Positions 17,015 through 27,220 of a DNA stretch of 64,000 nucleotides are shown in pieces (the first letter of the stretch is position 1; every line of letters begins with the position of its first letter). The stretch covers positions 186,488 through 250,487 of the forward strand of contig FONB01000004.1 in the NCBI GenBank assembly GCA_900112785.1, written 5' to 3'. The notes beneath the pieces were generated by a model. The model was not told where the DNA came from. It did no database searches and saw nothing but the letters and a program-made list of their open reading frames with translations. The DNA is from Phytobacter palmae (GTDB lineage: Bacteria > Pseudomonadota > Gammaproteobacteria > Enterobacterales > Enterobacteriaceae). A program made the translations under genes and the position numbers.

Positions 17015-19057
17015 ATGACCAATCCATTACTCACGCGTTTCGAATTACCGCCGTTTTCAAAAATCCTGCCTGAACACGTCGTGCCTGCCGTGACGAAAGC
17101 GCTGGACGATTGCCGTACCGCGGTGGAAAGCGTGGTAGCCCACGGTGCGCCGTACACCTGGGAAAATCTCTGCCAGCCGCTGGCGGAAGTGGACGATGTG
17201 CTGGGGCGTCTGTTCTCCCCGGTGAGCCATCTGAATTCCGTGAAAAACAGCCCGGAACTGCGTGAAGCCTATGAGCAGACCCTGCCGTTACTGTCGGAAT
17301 ACAGCACCTGGGTCGGGCAACATGAAGGGCTGTACAACGCCTACCGCGATTTACGCAATGGCGATCACTACGCCACCCTGAGCGTTGCCCAGAAGAAATC
17401 GGTCGATAACGCCCTGCGTGATTTCGAGCTGTCCGGTATTGGCCTCGAAAAAGAGAAACAAAAACGCTACGGCGAAATCGCCGCACGTCTGTCCGAACTG
17501 GGCAATCAGTACAGCAACAACGTACTTGATGCGACTATGGGCTGGACAAAGCTGGTGACCGACGAAGCAGAGTTGGCCGGTATGCCGGAAAGTGCGCTGG
17601 CCGCCGCAAAAGCCCAGGCCGAAGCCAAAGAGCAAGAGGGTTACCTGCTGACGCTGGATATCCCAAGCTATCTGCCAGTGATGACCTATTGTGACAACCA
17701 GCCGTTGCGCGAAGAGATGTACCGCGCTTACAGCACTCGCGCCTCTGACCAGGGGCCAAACGCAGGAAAATGGGATAACAGCCCGGTGATGGCCGAAATC
17801 CTCGCCCTGCGTCACGAGCTGGCTCAACTGCTCGGTTTTGAAAGCTACGCCTATAAATCGCTGGCGACCAAGATGGCGGAAAACCCGGCGCAGGTTCTGG
17901 ACTTCCTGACCGATCTTGCTAAACGCGCCCGTCCGCAAGGGGAAAGAGAGCTTGCGCAATTGCGTGCGTTCGCCAAAGCAGAGTTTGGCGTGGATGAGCT
18001 GCAACCCTGGGACATCAGTTACTACAGCGAGAAACAGAAACAGCATCTGTACAGCATTAGCGACGAACAGCTGCGCCCTTATTTCCCGGAAAATAAAGCG
18101 GTGAGCGGCCTGTTTGAAGTGGTGAAACGTATTTACGGTATTACCGCGAAAGAGCGTCACGATGTCGATGTCTGGCATCCGGATGTGCGTTTCTTTGAGC
18201 TGTATGATGAAAGCAATGAACTGCGTGGCAGTTTCTATCTCGACCTTTACGCCCGCGAGCACAAACGTGGCGGCGCGTGGATGGATGATTGCGTAGGGCA
18301 GATGCGCATGGCGGATGGCTCTTTGCAGAAGCCGGTGGCCTACCTTACCTGTAACTTCAACCGCCCGGTCAGCGGTAAACCCGCGTTATTCACCCATGAT
18401 GAAGTGATCACCCTGTTCCACGAATTTGGTCATGGTCTGCATCATATGCTGACCCGTATCGAAACCCCGGGGGTGGCAGGTATTAGCGGTGTGCCATGGG
18501 ATGCGGTGGAGCTGCCGAGCCAGTTTATGGAAAACTGGTGCTGGGAGCCAGAAGCGCTGGCATTTATCTCGGGTCACTACGAAACGGGCGAACCGTTGCC
18601 GCAGGACCTGCTGGATAAAATGCTGGCCGCGAAAAATTATCAGGCAGCGCTGTTTATCCTGCGTCAGCTGGAGTTTGGTCTGTTCGATTTCCGCCTGCAC
18701 GCCGAGTTTAGCCCTGAGCAGGGGGCCAAAATCCTCGATACGCTGTTTGAAATTAAAAAACAGGTCGCCGTGGTGCCAAGCCCGACCTGGGGCCGTTTCC
18801 CTCACGCCTTTAGCCATATCTTTGCGGGGGGCTACGCAGCCGGGTATTACAGCTACCTGTGGGCGGATGTGCTGGCGGCAGATGCCTACTCACGCTTTGA
18901 AGAAGAGGGTATTTTCAATCGCGAAACCGGGCAGTCTTTCCTCGACAATATTCTGACCCGTGGTGGTTCAGAAGAGCCAATGGAACTGTTTAAGCGTTTC
19001 CGCGGCCGCGAACCTCAGTTGGACGCGATGCTGGAGCATTACGGTATCGAAGGCTAA
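17015..19057 (+). CDS. prlC: Oligopeptidase A
   Basis: A cytoplasmic zinc metallopeptidase of family M3 that degrades oligopeptides, including cleaved signal peptides. 680 residues, full length. The zinc motif HEFGH (His469-Glu470-His473) is intact, and the downstream Glu ligand lies in the [10 protein letters not shown] region. The N-terminal helical lid is complete. In E. coli prlC and rsmJ are adjacent and co-expressed; here a palindromic repeat separates them. Confidence 0.98.
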   Translation: MTNPLLTRFELPPFSKILPEHVVPAVTKALDDCRTAVESVVAHGAPYTWENLCQPLAEVDDVLGRLFSPVSHLNSVKNSPELREAYEQTLPLLSEYSTWVGQHEGLYNAYRDLRNGDHYATLSVAQKKSVDNALRDFELSGIGLEKEKQKRYGEIAARLSELGNQYSNNVLDATMGWTKLVTDEAELAGMPESALAAAKAQAEAKEQEGYLLTLDIPSYLPVMTYCDNQPLREEMYRAYSTRASDQGPNAGKWDNSPVMAEILALRHELAQLLGFESYAYKSLATKMAENPAQVLDFLTDLAKRARPQGERELAQLRAFAKAEFGVDELQPWDISYYSEKQKQHLYSISDEQLRPYFPENKAVSGLFEVVKRIYGITAKERHDVDVWHPDVRFFELYDESNELRGSFYLDLYAREHKRGGAWMDDCVGQMRMADGSLQKPVAYLTCNFNRPVSGKPALFTHDEVITLFHEFGHGLHHMLTRIETPGVAGISGVPWDAVELPSQFMENWCWEPEALAFISGHYETGEPLPQDLLDKMLAAKNYQAALFILRQLEFGLFDFRLHAEFSPEQGAKILDTLFEIKKQVAVVPSPTWGRFPHAFSHIFAGGYAAGYYSYLWADVLAADAYSRFEEEGIFNRETGQSFLDNILTRGGSEEPMELFKRFRGREPQLDAMLEHYGIEG

Positions 19058-19060
19058 TCT

Positions 19061-19181
19061 CCTTCATACGTCAGGCTGCCTCTGCGGCAACTGTACTCAC
19101 GAACCCTGGTCACGTACTCTGGTACGCTTTCAGGGTTCGTTCCTTTGTTGTCTTGAGGCAACTCGAATTATTTTGGGTAGA
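19061..19181. repeat. ERIC-like palindromic element in the prlC-rsmJ gap
   Basis: ACGAACCCTG (19099-19108) and CAGGGTTCGT (19131-19140) are perfect 10-bp inverted arms around TCACGTACTCTGGTACG. The end GGCAACTCGAATTATTTTGG matches the terminal part of ERIC elements. It would lie in the rsmJ leader. Confidence 0.55.
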
Positions 19182-19185
19182 CGTA

Positions 19186-19938
19186 GTGAAAATCTGCTTA
19201 ATGGATGAAACAGGCGCCGGAGACGGCGCCTTATCTGTTCTTGCGTCCCGTTGGGGGCTGGAGCATGACGAAAATAACCTCATGGCGCTGGTGCTTACGA
19301 CGTCTCATCTGGAGCTGCGTAAGCGTGATGAGCCGAAGCTCGGTGGTATTTTTGTCGATTTCGTGGGTGGGGCGATGGCCCATCGGCGTAAATTTGGCGG
19401 CGGGCGCGGCGAGGCGGTTGCAAAGGCCGTTGGCATCAAGGGCGATTATTTGCCGGACGTGGTGGATGCGACAGCGGGACTGGGGCGTGATGCCTTTGTG
19501 CTGGCGTCAGTGGGCTGCCGGGTGCGGATGCTGGAGCGTAACCCGGTGGTGGCAGCGCTGCTGGATGACGGCCTGGCGCGTGGCTACGCGGACCCGGAAA
19601 TCGGCGCGTGGCTGCAGGCGCGTTTACAGCTGATTCATACTTCCAGCCTGACCGGACTTGTAGATATTACCCCACGTCCGCAGGTGGTCTATCTCGATCC
19701 CATGTTCCCGCATAAGCAAAAAAGTGCGCTGGTAAAAAAAGAGATGCGGGTTTTTCAGTCGCTGGTGGGGCCGGATCTGGACGCCGATGGGCTTCTGGAG
19801 CCGGCGCGTAAGCTGGCGACGAAACGCGTGGTGGTAAAGCGCCCGGATTATGCGCCGCCGCTGGCGGATGTGGCGACCGCTAATGCGGTAGTGACGAAGG
19901 GGCACCGGTTTGATATTTATCCCGGAACACCGGAGTGA
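19186..19938 (+). CDS. rsmJ: 16S rRNA (guanine1516-N2)-methyltransferase
   Basis: Methylates G1516 of 16S rRNA using SAM. 250 residues, nearly identical to E. coli RsmJ from [19 protein letters not shown] on, so the GTG at 19186 is the start. The SAM-binding [17 protein letters not shown] and the catalytic LDPMFPHK motif are present. In E. coli dtpB lies between rsmJ and uspA; here it is absent and uspA follows directly (convergent). Confidence 0.96.
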   Translation: MKICLMDETGAGDGALSVLASRWGLEHDENNLMALVLTTSHLELRKRDEPKLGGIFVDFVGGAMAHRRKFGGGRGEAVAKAVGIKGDYLPDVVDATAGLGRDAFVLASVGCRVRMLERNPVVAALLDDGLARGYADPEIGAWLQARLQLIHTSSLTGLVDITPRPQVVYLDPMFPHKQKSALVKKEMRVFQSLVGPDLDADGLLEPARKLATKRVVVKRPDYAPPLADVATANAVVTKGHRFDIYPGTPE

Positions 19939-20042
19939 ATGAATAAGGGCTGTACGGCCGGGCGTTTGTAGCCCGTGCAGGGCGCCAGCCGCCGTCCGGC
20001 AATACGAGCTAAACAGACAGTGCCAACGGATGGGATGGCCGG

Positions 20043-20071
20043 AAAACAAAACGCCCGCAGTCGCGGGCGTT
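20043..20071 (-). terminator. Intrinsic terminator of uspA
   Basis: Read on the minus strand, a 9-bp GC-rich stem (AACGCCCGC / GCGGGCGTT) is followed by TTTGTTTT. It lies about 25 bases beyond the uspA stop. Confidence 0.85.
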
Positions 20072-20094
20072 AGCAGGCAAAAGATGCGAAGCGG

Positions 20095-20532
20095 TTATTC
20101 TTCGTCTTCATCTTTCAGCGGAACAATCAGCATGTCCACATGGACAGTATTGATGAGCTGACGCGCTGAGGACATCAGTTTGCTCCAGAAGTCCTGATGA
20201 TGCCCGCAGACCACCAGGTCCATATCGTATTTCTTAATGGCATCCACCAGTACCTGCCCCAAATCGCCGCTACCGCTCAAAGTTTCCGTGATCGGATAGC
20301 CCGCGTTGGTAGAAAGTTCGGTCAACGCATGATGTGTTTCATCAGAGATACGTTTTTGCATATCGCCGAGGTTAACGTCGATAAGACCCGTGTAGAGATC
20401 AGAATAATTTACATCGACATGAATCAGTGACACCTTCGCGTTATAAGGCCGCGCCATGGATACTGCTTTATCAACCAGCAATTTGCTTTCAGGAGAAAGA
20501 TCGACTGCGATGAGAATGTGTTTGTAAGCCAT
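20095..20532 (-). CDS. uspA: Universal stress protein A
   Basis: A small cytoplasmic stress protein, 145 residues, starting [20 protein letters not shown] as in E. coli. AAGGAGT before 20532 fixes the start and excludes the longer in-frame extension. Rossmann-like alpha/beta Usp fold; UspA itself lacks the ATP-binding glycine motif. It is divergent from uspB, with an ERIC element in the shared upstream region. Confidence 0.97.
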   Translation of the reverse strand: MAYKHILIAVDLSPESKLLVDKAVSMARPYNAKVSLIHVDVNYSDLYTGLIDVNLGDMQKRISDETHHALTELSTNAGYPITETLSGSGDLGQVLVDAIKKYDMDLVVCGHHQDFWSKLMSSARQLINTVHVDMLIVPLKDEDEE

Positions 20533-20651
20533 AGTGTTACTCCTTCCATAAGTTGTCGATGACCATAGGGTTATACACCCCTGACACAGCACTGTTTCCC
20601 GCGTCCTGCGTACCACCTGCACGGGTAGCGCCCGGCCTTAAGGATTCATTT

Positions 20652-20776
20652 TATACTCTTCGTACTTCAAGCCGCAGATGCGTTGGCTACGTTCGTTCAT
20701 CCCATCACATCGTCATCTATGTTCAGGGGATTCATTCTCTTGCCGCCTTCCTGTCACTCGAATTACCCGGAGTATG
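20652..20776. repeat. ERIC element between uspA and uspB
   Basis: About 125 bp, bounded by ATACTC and GAGTAT and containing CTTCAAGCCGCAGATGCGTT, GGGGATTCATTCTCTTGCCG and CACTCGAATTA, which correspond to the canonical 126-127-bp ERIC (IRU) palindrome. The centre is degenerate. Confidence 0.75.
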
Positions 20777-21050
20777 GGGAATATTTCTACCTTATAACTC
20801 TGTTCACTTATCGTCAATCTGCCTGGATCACGATTCACTTAACCAATATTTACAACCAGATGCACAAGATTGTTTAACGTTGTGGCAAAAAAATATACAG
20901 ATCTCCTACACTATTTAATGAGCCGTTTGGATTTCAGTTTGTGATCTTGATCGGCTATTGGTAATACTCTTCACTGAATGACTTGGTTGATTATCTGGGA
21001 GCGGTAATCCCGGATCACGTTTCCGTGGGCGGTTCGCCGGGGGAGGAGAT
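20777..21050. other. uspB upstream region
   Basis: About 270 bases with no gene. GGGGGAGGAG before 21051 is the uspB ribosome site. In E. coli uspB is driven by sigma-S; I could not place its -10 here with confidence. Confidence 0.4.
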
Positions 21051-21386
21051 ATGATCAGCACCGTCGCGCTATTCTGGGCTTTGTGCATCGTTTGTGTGGT
21101 TAACATGGCGCGTTATTTTTCGTCACTGCGCGCATTGTTAGTGGTACTTCGTGGTTGTGACCCCTTGCTTTACCAGTATGTTGATGGCGGAGGCTTTTTT
21201 ACCTCCCATGGACAACCCAGCAAGCAGATGCGTTTAGTCTGGTACATTTATGGCCAGCGCTATCGCGACCATCATGATGAAGAGTTTATTCGCCGCTGTG
21301 AGCGAGTCCGGGGGCAGTTCATCTTAACCAGCGCGCTCTGTGGGCTGATTCTGGTGAGCCTGATTGCTCTGATGATTTGGCACTGA
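21051..21386 (+). CDS. uspB: Universal stress protein B
   Basis: 111-residue inner-membrane protein linked to ethanol tolerance in stationary phase in E. coli. Two membrane segments are visible: residues about 3-17 ([15 protein letters not shown]) and about 91-109 ([19 protein letters not shown]), with a charged middle ([16 protein letters not shown]). The sequence is close to the E. coli protein along its length. It ends at a bidirectional terminator shared with pitA. Confidence 0.95.
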   Translation: MISTVALFWALCIVCVVNMARYFSSLRALLVVLRGCDPLLYQYVDGGGFFTSHGQPSKQMRLVWYIYGQRYRDHHDEEFIRRCERVRGQFILTSALCGLILVSLIALMIWH

Positions 21387-21390
21387 GCAA

Positions 21391-21418
21391 AAAAACGGGC
21401 CAGTTTCCTGACCCGTTT
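21391..21418. terminator. Bidirectional terminator between uspB and pitA
   Basis: AAAAACGGGCCAG and CTGACCCGTTTT form a stem (one internal mismatch) with a TTTC loop and A/T runs on both sides, suited to both convergent genes. Confidence 0.8.
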
Positions 21419-21423
21419 TGTTG

Positions 21424-22920
21424 TTAAATCAGCTTGAGGGCTATCCAGTAAAGCACGCCCGAAAGGACGATGGACGCTGGCAGGGTAAAGACCCAGGCCA
21501 TCAAAATGCTGGTGACGGTTTTACGTTGCAGACCGCCGCCATCGACGATCATCGTCCCCGCGACTGAGGATGACAGTACGTGCGTGGTGGATACGGGCAT
21601 GCCGGTATAGCTTGCCAGACCGATAGAGACCGCCGCAGTCATCTGTGCAGACATCCCCTGCGCGTAAGTCATGCCTTTCTTACCGATTTTTTCGCCGATG
21701 GTGGTCGCCACACGACGCCAGCCAATCATCGTACCCACACCTAACGCCAGCGCGACGGCCATGATAATCCAGACAGGCGCGTATTCGATGGTGCTCAGCA
21801 TGTCGCTTTTCAGCTTCTTAAGCAGACGCTGGTCATCAGTATTGACGTCAGGCTGTTTCGCGACCTGGTCGGTGATATCTGACAGACAAAGCATGATGCG
21901 ACGCAGCTGGCTGCGCTGCTCCACGCCGAGTTTGTCGTAGCTTTCAATCCCGGTCAGCATCTCTTTTGCACGATCCAGCGCGATAATGGCGCGGCTCGGA
22001 TGGCAGTGGAATTGTGACGGCGTGGCTATTGTTTCCGCAGGCGTCAGCGGTTGTTGCTCTACGCCCGTTGCCTTCTGCAGAAGTTCCGGATGCTGCTGGA
22101 AGTAAACTTCAACGTTGTTCACGGCGTCACGGGTACGGGTGATGTCATAACCTGAGGCATTCATGTTAACCACGAAGCCAGCAGGTGCGACGCCAATCAG
22201 TACCAGCATGATCAGACCGATACCTTTCTGACCATCGTTCGCACCGTGAGAGAAGCTCACGCCAATAGCAGAAAGAATCAGGGCGATACGCGTCCAGAAA
22301 GGCGGCTTTCTTTTGCCGTCTTGCTTTTCACGCTCTGCTGGCGTCAGGTGAATACGCGCGCGTTTTTTACTACCGCTCCAGAACCGGCGCAGCAGGAACA
22401 CCAGCCCACCCGCGAAAATCAGGCCGACAATTGGCGAGACAATCAGGGAGGCAAAGATGTTCAGCACTTTTGGAATGTTAAGCGCATCCACGACCGACGT
22501 GCCCGTCATCAGCGCGTTGGTTAAACCAATACCGATAATCGCGCCAATCAGGGTGTGAGAGCTGGATGCAGGCAAGCCAAGATACCAGGTACCCAGGTTC
22601 CAGATGATCGCGGCCAGCAACATAGAGAAGACCATGGCAAGGCCATGTGCTGAACTGACGTTAAGCAGTAAATCGGTCGGTAGCATATGCACAATCGCAT
22701 AGGCCACGCTTAACCCCCCCAGCAATACGCCGAGGAAGTTGAATACCGCCGCCATAACAACAGCCAGCTGTGAGCGCATGGCTCGGGTATAGATAACCGT
22801 TGCCACTGCGTTCGCCGTGTCGTGGAAGCCATTAATCGCTTCGTAGAACAGAACAAAACCCAGAGCAAGCAAAAGTAACAGCCCGGTGTGGAGATCCAGA
22901 CCGGCAAATAAATGTAGCAT
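21424..22920 (-). CDS. pitA: Low-affinity inorganic phosphate/metal-phosphate transporter
   Basis: An inner-membrane Pit-family symporter (proton with metal-phosphate), 498 residues, full length. The two inverted PHO4-type repeats are visible: [21 protein letters not shown] near residue 25 and [21 protein letters not shown] near residue 435, with a large soluble loop of about residues 195-380. It lies between uspB and yhiN as in E. coli. Confidence 0.97.
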   Translation of the reverse strand: MLHLFAGLDLHTGLLLLLALGFVLFYEAINGFHDTANAVATVIYTRAMRSQLAVVMAAVFNFLGVLLGGLSVAYAIVHMLPTDLLLNVSSAHGLAMVFSMLLAAIIWNLGTWYLGLPASSSHTLIGAIIGIGLTNALMTGTSVVDALNIPKVLNIFASLIVSPIVGLIFAGGLVFLLRRFWSGSKKRARIHLTPAEREKQDGKRKPPFWTRIALILSAIGVSFSHGANDGQKGIGLIMLVLIGVAPAGFVVNMNASGYDITRTRDAVNNVEVYFQQHPELLQKATGVEQQPLTPAETIATPSQFHCHPSRAIIALDRAKEMLTGIESYDKLGVEQRSQLRRIMLCLSDITDQVAKQPDVNTDDQRLLKKLKSDMLSTIEYAPVWIIMAVALALGVGTMIGWRRVATTIGEKIGKKGMTYAQGMSAQMTAAVSIGLASYTGMPVSTTHVLSSSVAGTMIVDGGGLQRKTVTSILMAWVFTLPASIVLSGVLYWIALKLI

Positions 22921-23150
22921 AGGACGTTACGCCATTTTGAGGACATGAACGCGGCGCATTATCAGGGAGTTTGGCGGCATCGGCAAAGTGAAATATGGAC
23001 TTTTTTTGACTTTCTTTCTGCTGAGCCTCCACGGTTTTAAGCATATTCTTATAATTTTCAATAAAATGGATATTGCTCTGCGTATTCGGGCTGGTGTGAC
23101 CACTCTGAACTATTTACAATCCGCCGCGACATTATGAAGAGGATTTTAGT

Positions 23151-24341
23151 GTGGAACGGTTTGATGCCATTGTTATCGGTGCCGGTGCGGCGGGAATGTT
23201 TTGTGCAGCTCAGGCAGGGCAGGCGGGGTTACGCGTGCTATTACTGGATAATGGCAAGAAGCCAGGCCGCAAGATCCTCATGTCCGGTGGTGGTCGCTGT
23301 AACTTCACTAACCTTTATGTCGAGCCTGCGGCTTATCTCAGTCAGAACCCTCATTTCTGCAAATCTGCACTTGCCCGTTATACCCAGTGGGACTTTATCG
23401 ATCTGGTGGGCAAATATGGTATCGCCTGGCATGAAAAGACGCTTGGCCAGCTCTTCTGTGATGACTCTGCTGAGCAGATTGTCGACATGTTGGTAGCGGA
23501 GTGTGAAAAAGGCAAGGTGACCCTGCGTTTGCGTAGTGAAGTCCTGAGTGTTGCCCGTGATGACGATGGCTATACACTGCAACTGAATGGTGAAACGGTG
23601 GCGGCGAAAAAACTGGTGGTCGCTTCCGGTGGACTTTCCATGCCAGGCCTCGGGGCATCGCCGTTTGGCTATAAGCTCGCCGAACAGTTTGGCCTGAAAG
23701 TTTTGCCGACGCGTGCCGGTCTGGTGCCATTCACGTTGCACAAACCGCTGCTGGAACAATTCCAGGTGCTCTCCGGCGTCTCGGTGCCTTCTGTGATTAC
23801 GGCAGAGGATGGCACGGTGTTTAAAGAGAACCTGCTTTTTACCCATCGGGGTCTCTCCGGGCCAGCGGTACTGCAAATTTCCAGCTACTGGCAGGCAGGG
23901 GAGTTCGTTACGATTAACCTGCTGCCTGAGTGCGATCCCGACACTCTTCTGAATGAACAGCGCCAGGCGCACCCGAATCAAAGTCTGAAAAATACGCTTG
24001 CGATGCACCTGCCAAAACGGCTGGTGGAGTGCCTGCAACAACTGGGGCAAATTCCGGATGTCACACTCAAGCAGCTCAATAGCCGTGAGCAGGAAACGTT
24101 GATCGACACGCTGACGAACTGGCGCGTGCAGCCTAACGGAACCGAAGGCTATCGTACCGCAGAAGTGACGCTGGGGGGCGTCGACACTAATGAGCTCTCT
24201 TCACGTACGATGGAGGCCCGCAAAGTACCCGGACTCTATTTTATTGGCGAGGTCATGGATGTTACCGGCTGGCTGGGCGGCTATAACTTCCAGTGGGCAT
24301 GGGCAAGCGCCTGGGCATGCGCTCAGGCGTTAGCAGAATAA
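23151..24341 (+). CDS. yhiN: FAD-dependent oxidoreductase, HI0933/YhiN family
   Basis: 396-residue flavoprotein of unknown reaction. The dinucleotide loop VIGAGAAGMFCA (residues about 8-19), NGKKPGRKILMSGGGRCNFTN (family signature; here split by position only) and the C-terminal GEVMDVTGWLGGYNFQWAWA are intact. The start is GTG at 23151 by alignment with E. coli YhiN. It is divergent from pitA and ends the conserved block. Confidence 0.95.
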   Translation: MERFDAIVIGAGAAGMFCAAQAGQAGLRVLLLDNGKKPGRKILMSGGGRCNFTNLYVEPAAYLSQNPHFCKSALARYTQWDFIDLVGKYGIAWHEKTLGQLFCDDSAEQIVDMLVAECEKGKVTLRLRSEVLSVARDDDGYTLQLNGETVAAKKLVVASGGLSMPGLGASPFGYKLAEQFGLKVLPTRAGLVPFTLHKPLLEQFQVLSGVSVPSVITAEDGTVFKENLLFTHRGLSGPAVLQISSYWQAGEFVTINLLPECDPDTLLNEQRQAHPNQSLKNTLAMHLPKRLVECLQQLGQIPDVTLKQLNSREQETLIDTLTNWRVQPNGTEGYRTAEVTLGGVDTNELSSRTMEARKVPGLYFIGEVMDVTGWLGGYNFQWAWASAWACAQALAE

Positions 24342-24389
24342 TAAGAGGTCCTGGCGGGCCGGCATATGTCGCCTTCCAGTATGCAAAAG

Positions 24390-24668
24390 TCAGATATCGT
24401 CCATCGTATGATCGACCACGATCTCCAGGGTTTTGCGAAGGACGTCCTTTCTGACGACATCTTCTGAATTTTCCATCAGGTTAATCAGGCGCAGAATGAT
24501 GGCTTTGTTTGTGACTTGACCATCATAAGCCAGAATACTGCGGATCACGCCCCCGAGAATAATGGCCTCTTCGGCCAATAAATCGCCAGCGTTACGAAAA
24601 TAGTCAGACAATGTCTTGTTGGGCAAATTCTTATAAAGCTCTGATTTTTCAAGCATCACCTGGTTCAT
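24390..24668 (-). CDS. ariR: YmgB/AriR-type connector protein
   Basis: 92 residues closely resembling E. coli AriR (YmgB): LSDYFRNAGDLLAEEAIILG, NKAIILRLINLMENSEDV and the C-terminal LRKTLEIVVDHTMDDI. E. coli YmgB is a small dimeric helical protein affecting biofilm, acid resistance and, through the Rcs phosphorelay, colanic acid. AAGG 7 bases upstream supports ATG 24668. Third gene of a ycgZ-ymgA-ariR order identical to E. coli. Confidence 0.85.
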   Translation of the reverse strand: MNQVMLEKSELYKNLPNKTLSDYFRNAGDLLAEEAIILGGVIRSILAYDGQVTNKAIILRLINLMENSEDVVRKDVLRKTLEIVVDHTMDDI

Positions 24669-24711
24669 TTTCACGCCTTAATATAATTTTCCGTAATGGG
24701 GCCATCAGGTA

Positions 24712-25023
24712 TCATTGCTTCCTGCTGCGGCCCTGTCGTTGGCGATTGCCGAATAATGGATAGACATTATCTCCGGCATCTCTGGTGTTCTCATCTTGCT
24801 CATCCCCATTCTGAACACGGGATGAGGCAATTTTATTACTACTGATTTCATCGATCAGACGCACAAGCAGCGCTCGTCTCTGGTTATCCTGCTCACTGCT
24901 CTCCATCTGTTGCAGTCGGGCAATGAGAGCCAGGGTGTTTATCGGGCCATTTTCTTTAAGAAGAAAAAGCAGGGCCTCTCCAATCAATTCATCTGCTAGT
25001 TGCTGATTATCACTACTATTCAT
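24712..25023 (-). CDS. ymgA: YmgA-type connector protein
   Basis: 103 residues. The N-terminal 60 residues (MNSSDNQQLADELIGEALLFLL, then LIARLQQMESSEQDNQRRALL) match the YmgA pattern; the C-terminal half is polar, with an RQRQGRSRKQ tail. Function is inferred from E. coli, where YmgA acts with YcgZ and YmgB on the Rcs system. Upstream in-frame codons to 25077 add residues without family similarity. Second gene of the left connector operon. Confidence 0.75.
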   Translation of the reverse strand: MNSSDNQQLADELIGEALLFLLKENGPINTLALIARLQQMESSEQDNQRRALLVRLIDEISSNKIASSRVQNGDEQDENTRDAGDNVYPLFGNRQRQGRSRKQ

Positions 25024-25158
25024 AACTGTATCTCTGCTTGCCGCTCTGCTCATGAATGAAACGCGGCATGAAGTCATCTCTGTAAAGGAAGCAGGCTGAC
25101 ACCATAACTCACAGGAGTGACTTAATTTATCAGGATACTTTTACTTACTGCATTTGGC

Positions 25159-25401
25159 TTAGTCATTACCAAAAAGCAGACTTATAAGCCCCTGATAATG
25201 GCGTTCCTCTTCTGGCGTTGAGGCCTGCTCAAGACGGCTAAGTAATTTAGTACAAAGCGATTTACGGTTCAGATGGCGACCATCCCGGAGGATATCCACC
25301 ACAATCTCACCTAACGTCTCTTGTTGAGACGGCAGATCTGCTGCGCTGAAATAGCGAGCGATGGCATTCGCTGTATCCGGAAGGTATCCGTTCTGGTGCA
25401 T
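25159..25401 (-). CDS. ycgZ: YcgZ-type connector protein
   Basis: 80 residues, near-collinear with E. coli YcgZ: start MHQNGYLPDTANAIARYFSA, middle QQETLGEIVVDILRDGRHLN, end HYQGLISLLFGND. AGGAGT precedes the ATG. In E. coli YcgZ is the first product of the BluR-repressed operon and signals to the RcsC/RcsD pathway. It is divergent from bluF across a 350-base region with paired TGTACA sites. Confidence 0.85.
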   Translation of the reverse strand: MHQNGYLPDTANAIARYFSAADLPSQQETLGEIVVDILRDGRHLNRKSLCTKLLSRLEQASTPEEERHYQGLISLLFGND

Positions 25402-25751
25402 ATATCACTCCTGTATAACCCGTAATTAATTATTGAAGTCGTTAAGCTATACAACTATAGAAAACCTGTACATAAAAATTGTACAAATTTAACGAGTTTT
25501 TTAAACAATTAGTGCTATTTCTTTTTTTTCAATAAGATGGATGGCAAAAAAACAGAACCTTTCACCATTCCAGGCTACAATTTTGGGATGCGTTTATCTG
25601 CGATGACATCAAAAAAACCACATGGATGTTGGGATTGTCGTCTCCACATTCATCTGTTGTATACCCGCCGTTGGTCATGGTTGTTTACTGGTTACCCTAC
25701 GTAAACAGCTGTCATTGTGGCAATTACAACGCTCTTTCTCTGGGATAGTTC
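25402..25751. other. ycgZ-bluF intergenic control region
   Basis: 350 AT-rich bases without a gene. Contains CTATA-CAAC-TATAG (25447-25460) and the TGTACA pair (25467-25485). Promoters for both divergent units must lie here, but I cannot assign them firmly. Confidence 0.5.
25467..25486. promoter_or_regulatory. Candidate BluR operator at ycgZ
   Basis: TGTACA at 25467-25472 and TTGTACAA covering 25479-25486, 13 bases apart. The same TTGTACAA unit is duplicated upstream of bluR. The sharing between the two promoters suggests a BluR site; no footprint data are used. Confidence 0.5.
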
Positions 25752-26972
25752 ATGCTCACAACTCTTATTTACCGCAGCCATATCTGCGATAACGTTTCCT
25801 TTAGCGTGCTGGAAGAGATGGTCGCTGCGGCGAACATAAAAAATGGTGAGGCAGATATCACCGGGATTTTACTGTTCAACGGCACCCACTTTTTCCAATT
25901 ACTTGAAGGCCCTGAGGAAAGTGTTTCTGCTATCTACCAGCATATTTGTAATGATAAAAGGCACTACAACCTGGTGGAGTTGTTACGTGACTATGCTCCT
26001 CTGCGGCGATTTGGTAAGTCAGGCATGGAACTCTTTGATTTACGTGAATATGACAGAGAGGAAGTCCTGCAACATGTGCTTGATAAAGGCACATCGAAAT
26101 ATCAACTGACCTATGAAGATCGCGCACTTCAGTTCTTTCGCACGTTCGTTGAGGATCTGGAAAAAGAGAACTATTTTGAGATTCCGCCAGGGGATGCCTG
26201 GGAATTTGTGACTGATGAAAGCGATGCTATTTCACAAACGCTGCCCCCTGACCGTGAGGCTGGCTGCTACTTCGCGTTTCAGCCCATTATCGATCCTTTC
26301 GCCCGGCAAGTCGTTTCAGTGGAAGCCCTGATTCGTACCCCTGAAGGCCATGCACCGCAAGCCTGGTTTGAGGGGCATAACAGTGATGAAATCTATAAGG
26401 CCGATCTGAAAAGTAAAAAGGTGGCGTTTGCCATGGCGGCCGCATTAAATCTGGGGGTGCAGACACTCTCTGTGAACCTGCTGCCAATGACGCTGGTGAA
26501 TGTTCCCGGCGCGGTTAATTTCCTTTTAGATGCCATTAAAGCCAATAATCTGGTGCCTGAGCAGATCATTGTCGAGTTTACGGAAAATGAAGTTATTTCC
26601 CGTCTGGATGAGTTCACGAATGCCGTCAGGTTATTGAAAGCAGCAGGATTTCGTGTGGCCATCGATCACTTTGGCGCCGGATTCGCAGGTCTGCTTTTAC
26701 TGGCTCAATTTCAGCCAGAGAGGATCAAAATTAACCGCGACCTGATAAAAGATGTCCATAAAAGCGGCCCCCGACAGGCCATTATTCAGGCCATTATCAA
26801 ATGCTGTGTTTCTCTGGAAATCATGGTTTCGGCCGTGGGGGTGGAGAAGCCGGAAGAGTGGATGTGGCTCGAATCGGCAGGTATCTCTCAATTTCAGGGA
26901 TATCTCTTTGCCCCTCCGGCGCCTGGTGCCATCCCTGCCGTTGCATGGCCGGAAAAGAAGGGCGGCCTGTAA
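25752..26972 (+). CDS. bluF: Blue-light receptor BluF (BLUF-EAL), anti-repressor of BluR
   Basis: 406 residues. The BLUF domain (1-95) keeps the flavin photocycle residues Tyr7, Asn31 and Gln49 (FFQLLEG). A linker leads to an EAL domain (about 170-395). In E. coli light-excited BluF pulls BluR off DNA without c-di-GMP hydrolysis. Here the EAL signature is restored (Glu191-Ala-Leu, VEALIR), but the DDFG metal motif reads DHFG (Asp305-His306), so phosphodiesterase activity is unlikely. It lies between the left connector operon and bluR. Confidence 0.95.
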   Translation: MLTTLIYRSHICDNVSFSVLEEMVAAANIKNGEADITGILLFNGTHFFQLLEGPEESVSAIYQHICNDKRHYNLVELLRDYAPLRRFGKSGMELFDLREYDREEVLQHVLDKGTSKYQLTYEDRALQFFRTFVEDLEKENYFEIPPGDAWEFVTDESDAISQTLPPDREAGCYFAFQPIIDPFARQVVSVEALIRTPEGHAPQAWFEGHNSDEIYKADLKSKKVAFAMAAALNLGVQTLSVNLLPMTLVNVPGAVNFLLDAIKANNLVPEQIIVEFTENEVISRLDEFTNAVRLLKAAGFRVAIDHFGAGFAGLLLLAQFQPERIKINRDLIKDVHKSGPRQAIIQAIIKCCVSLEIMVSAVGVEKPEEWMWLESAGISQFQGYLFAPPAPGAIPAVAWPEKKGGL

Positions 26973-27136
26973 ATTCCTCCTGTCGTGATTTGTTAACTTT
27001 CCCTTACCGCAATACATATGCCGGCGGTAGGGGAGAGCTTGCTTTCTCTCTCCAGGCGCGCGAGCACCGGTGAAATAAAATCCATTTTTGCACATAGCCC
27101 GTTTCCGGTTATGCTTGCTCATAAGCGCTTTCTGGA

Positions 27137-27162
27137 TTGTACAAGTTATGAAAGTTGTACAA
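27137..27162. promoter_or_regulatory. Candidate BluR operator at bluR
   Basis: Two perfect TTGTACAA palindromes at 27137-27144 and 27155-27162 (18 bases apart), with a further GTAC at 27166. They lie about 60 bases before the bluR start and probably serve autoregulation. Confidence 0.5.
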
Positions 27163-27220
27163 CCAGTACAGAAGCCTGAATTTTGAACAGTAACGTATTG
27201 GGTTTGAGTTGAGGGAAGCA

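Noticed and set aside
17351-18262. Long open frame on the minus strand inside prlC
   Set aside because: It is antisense to a full-length, highly conserved peptidase gene and has no domain signature or ribosome site.
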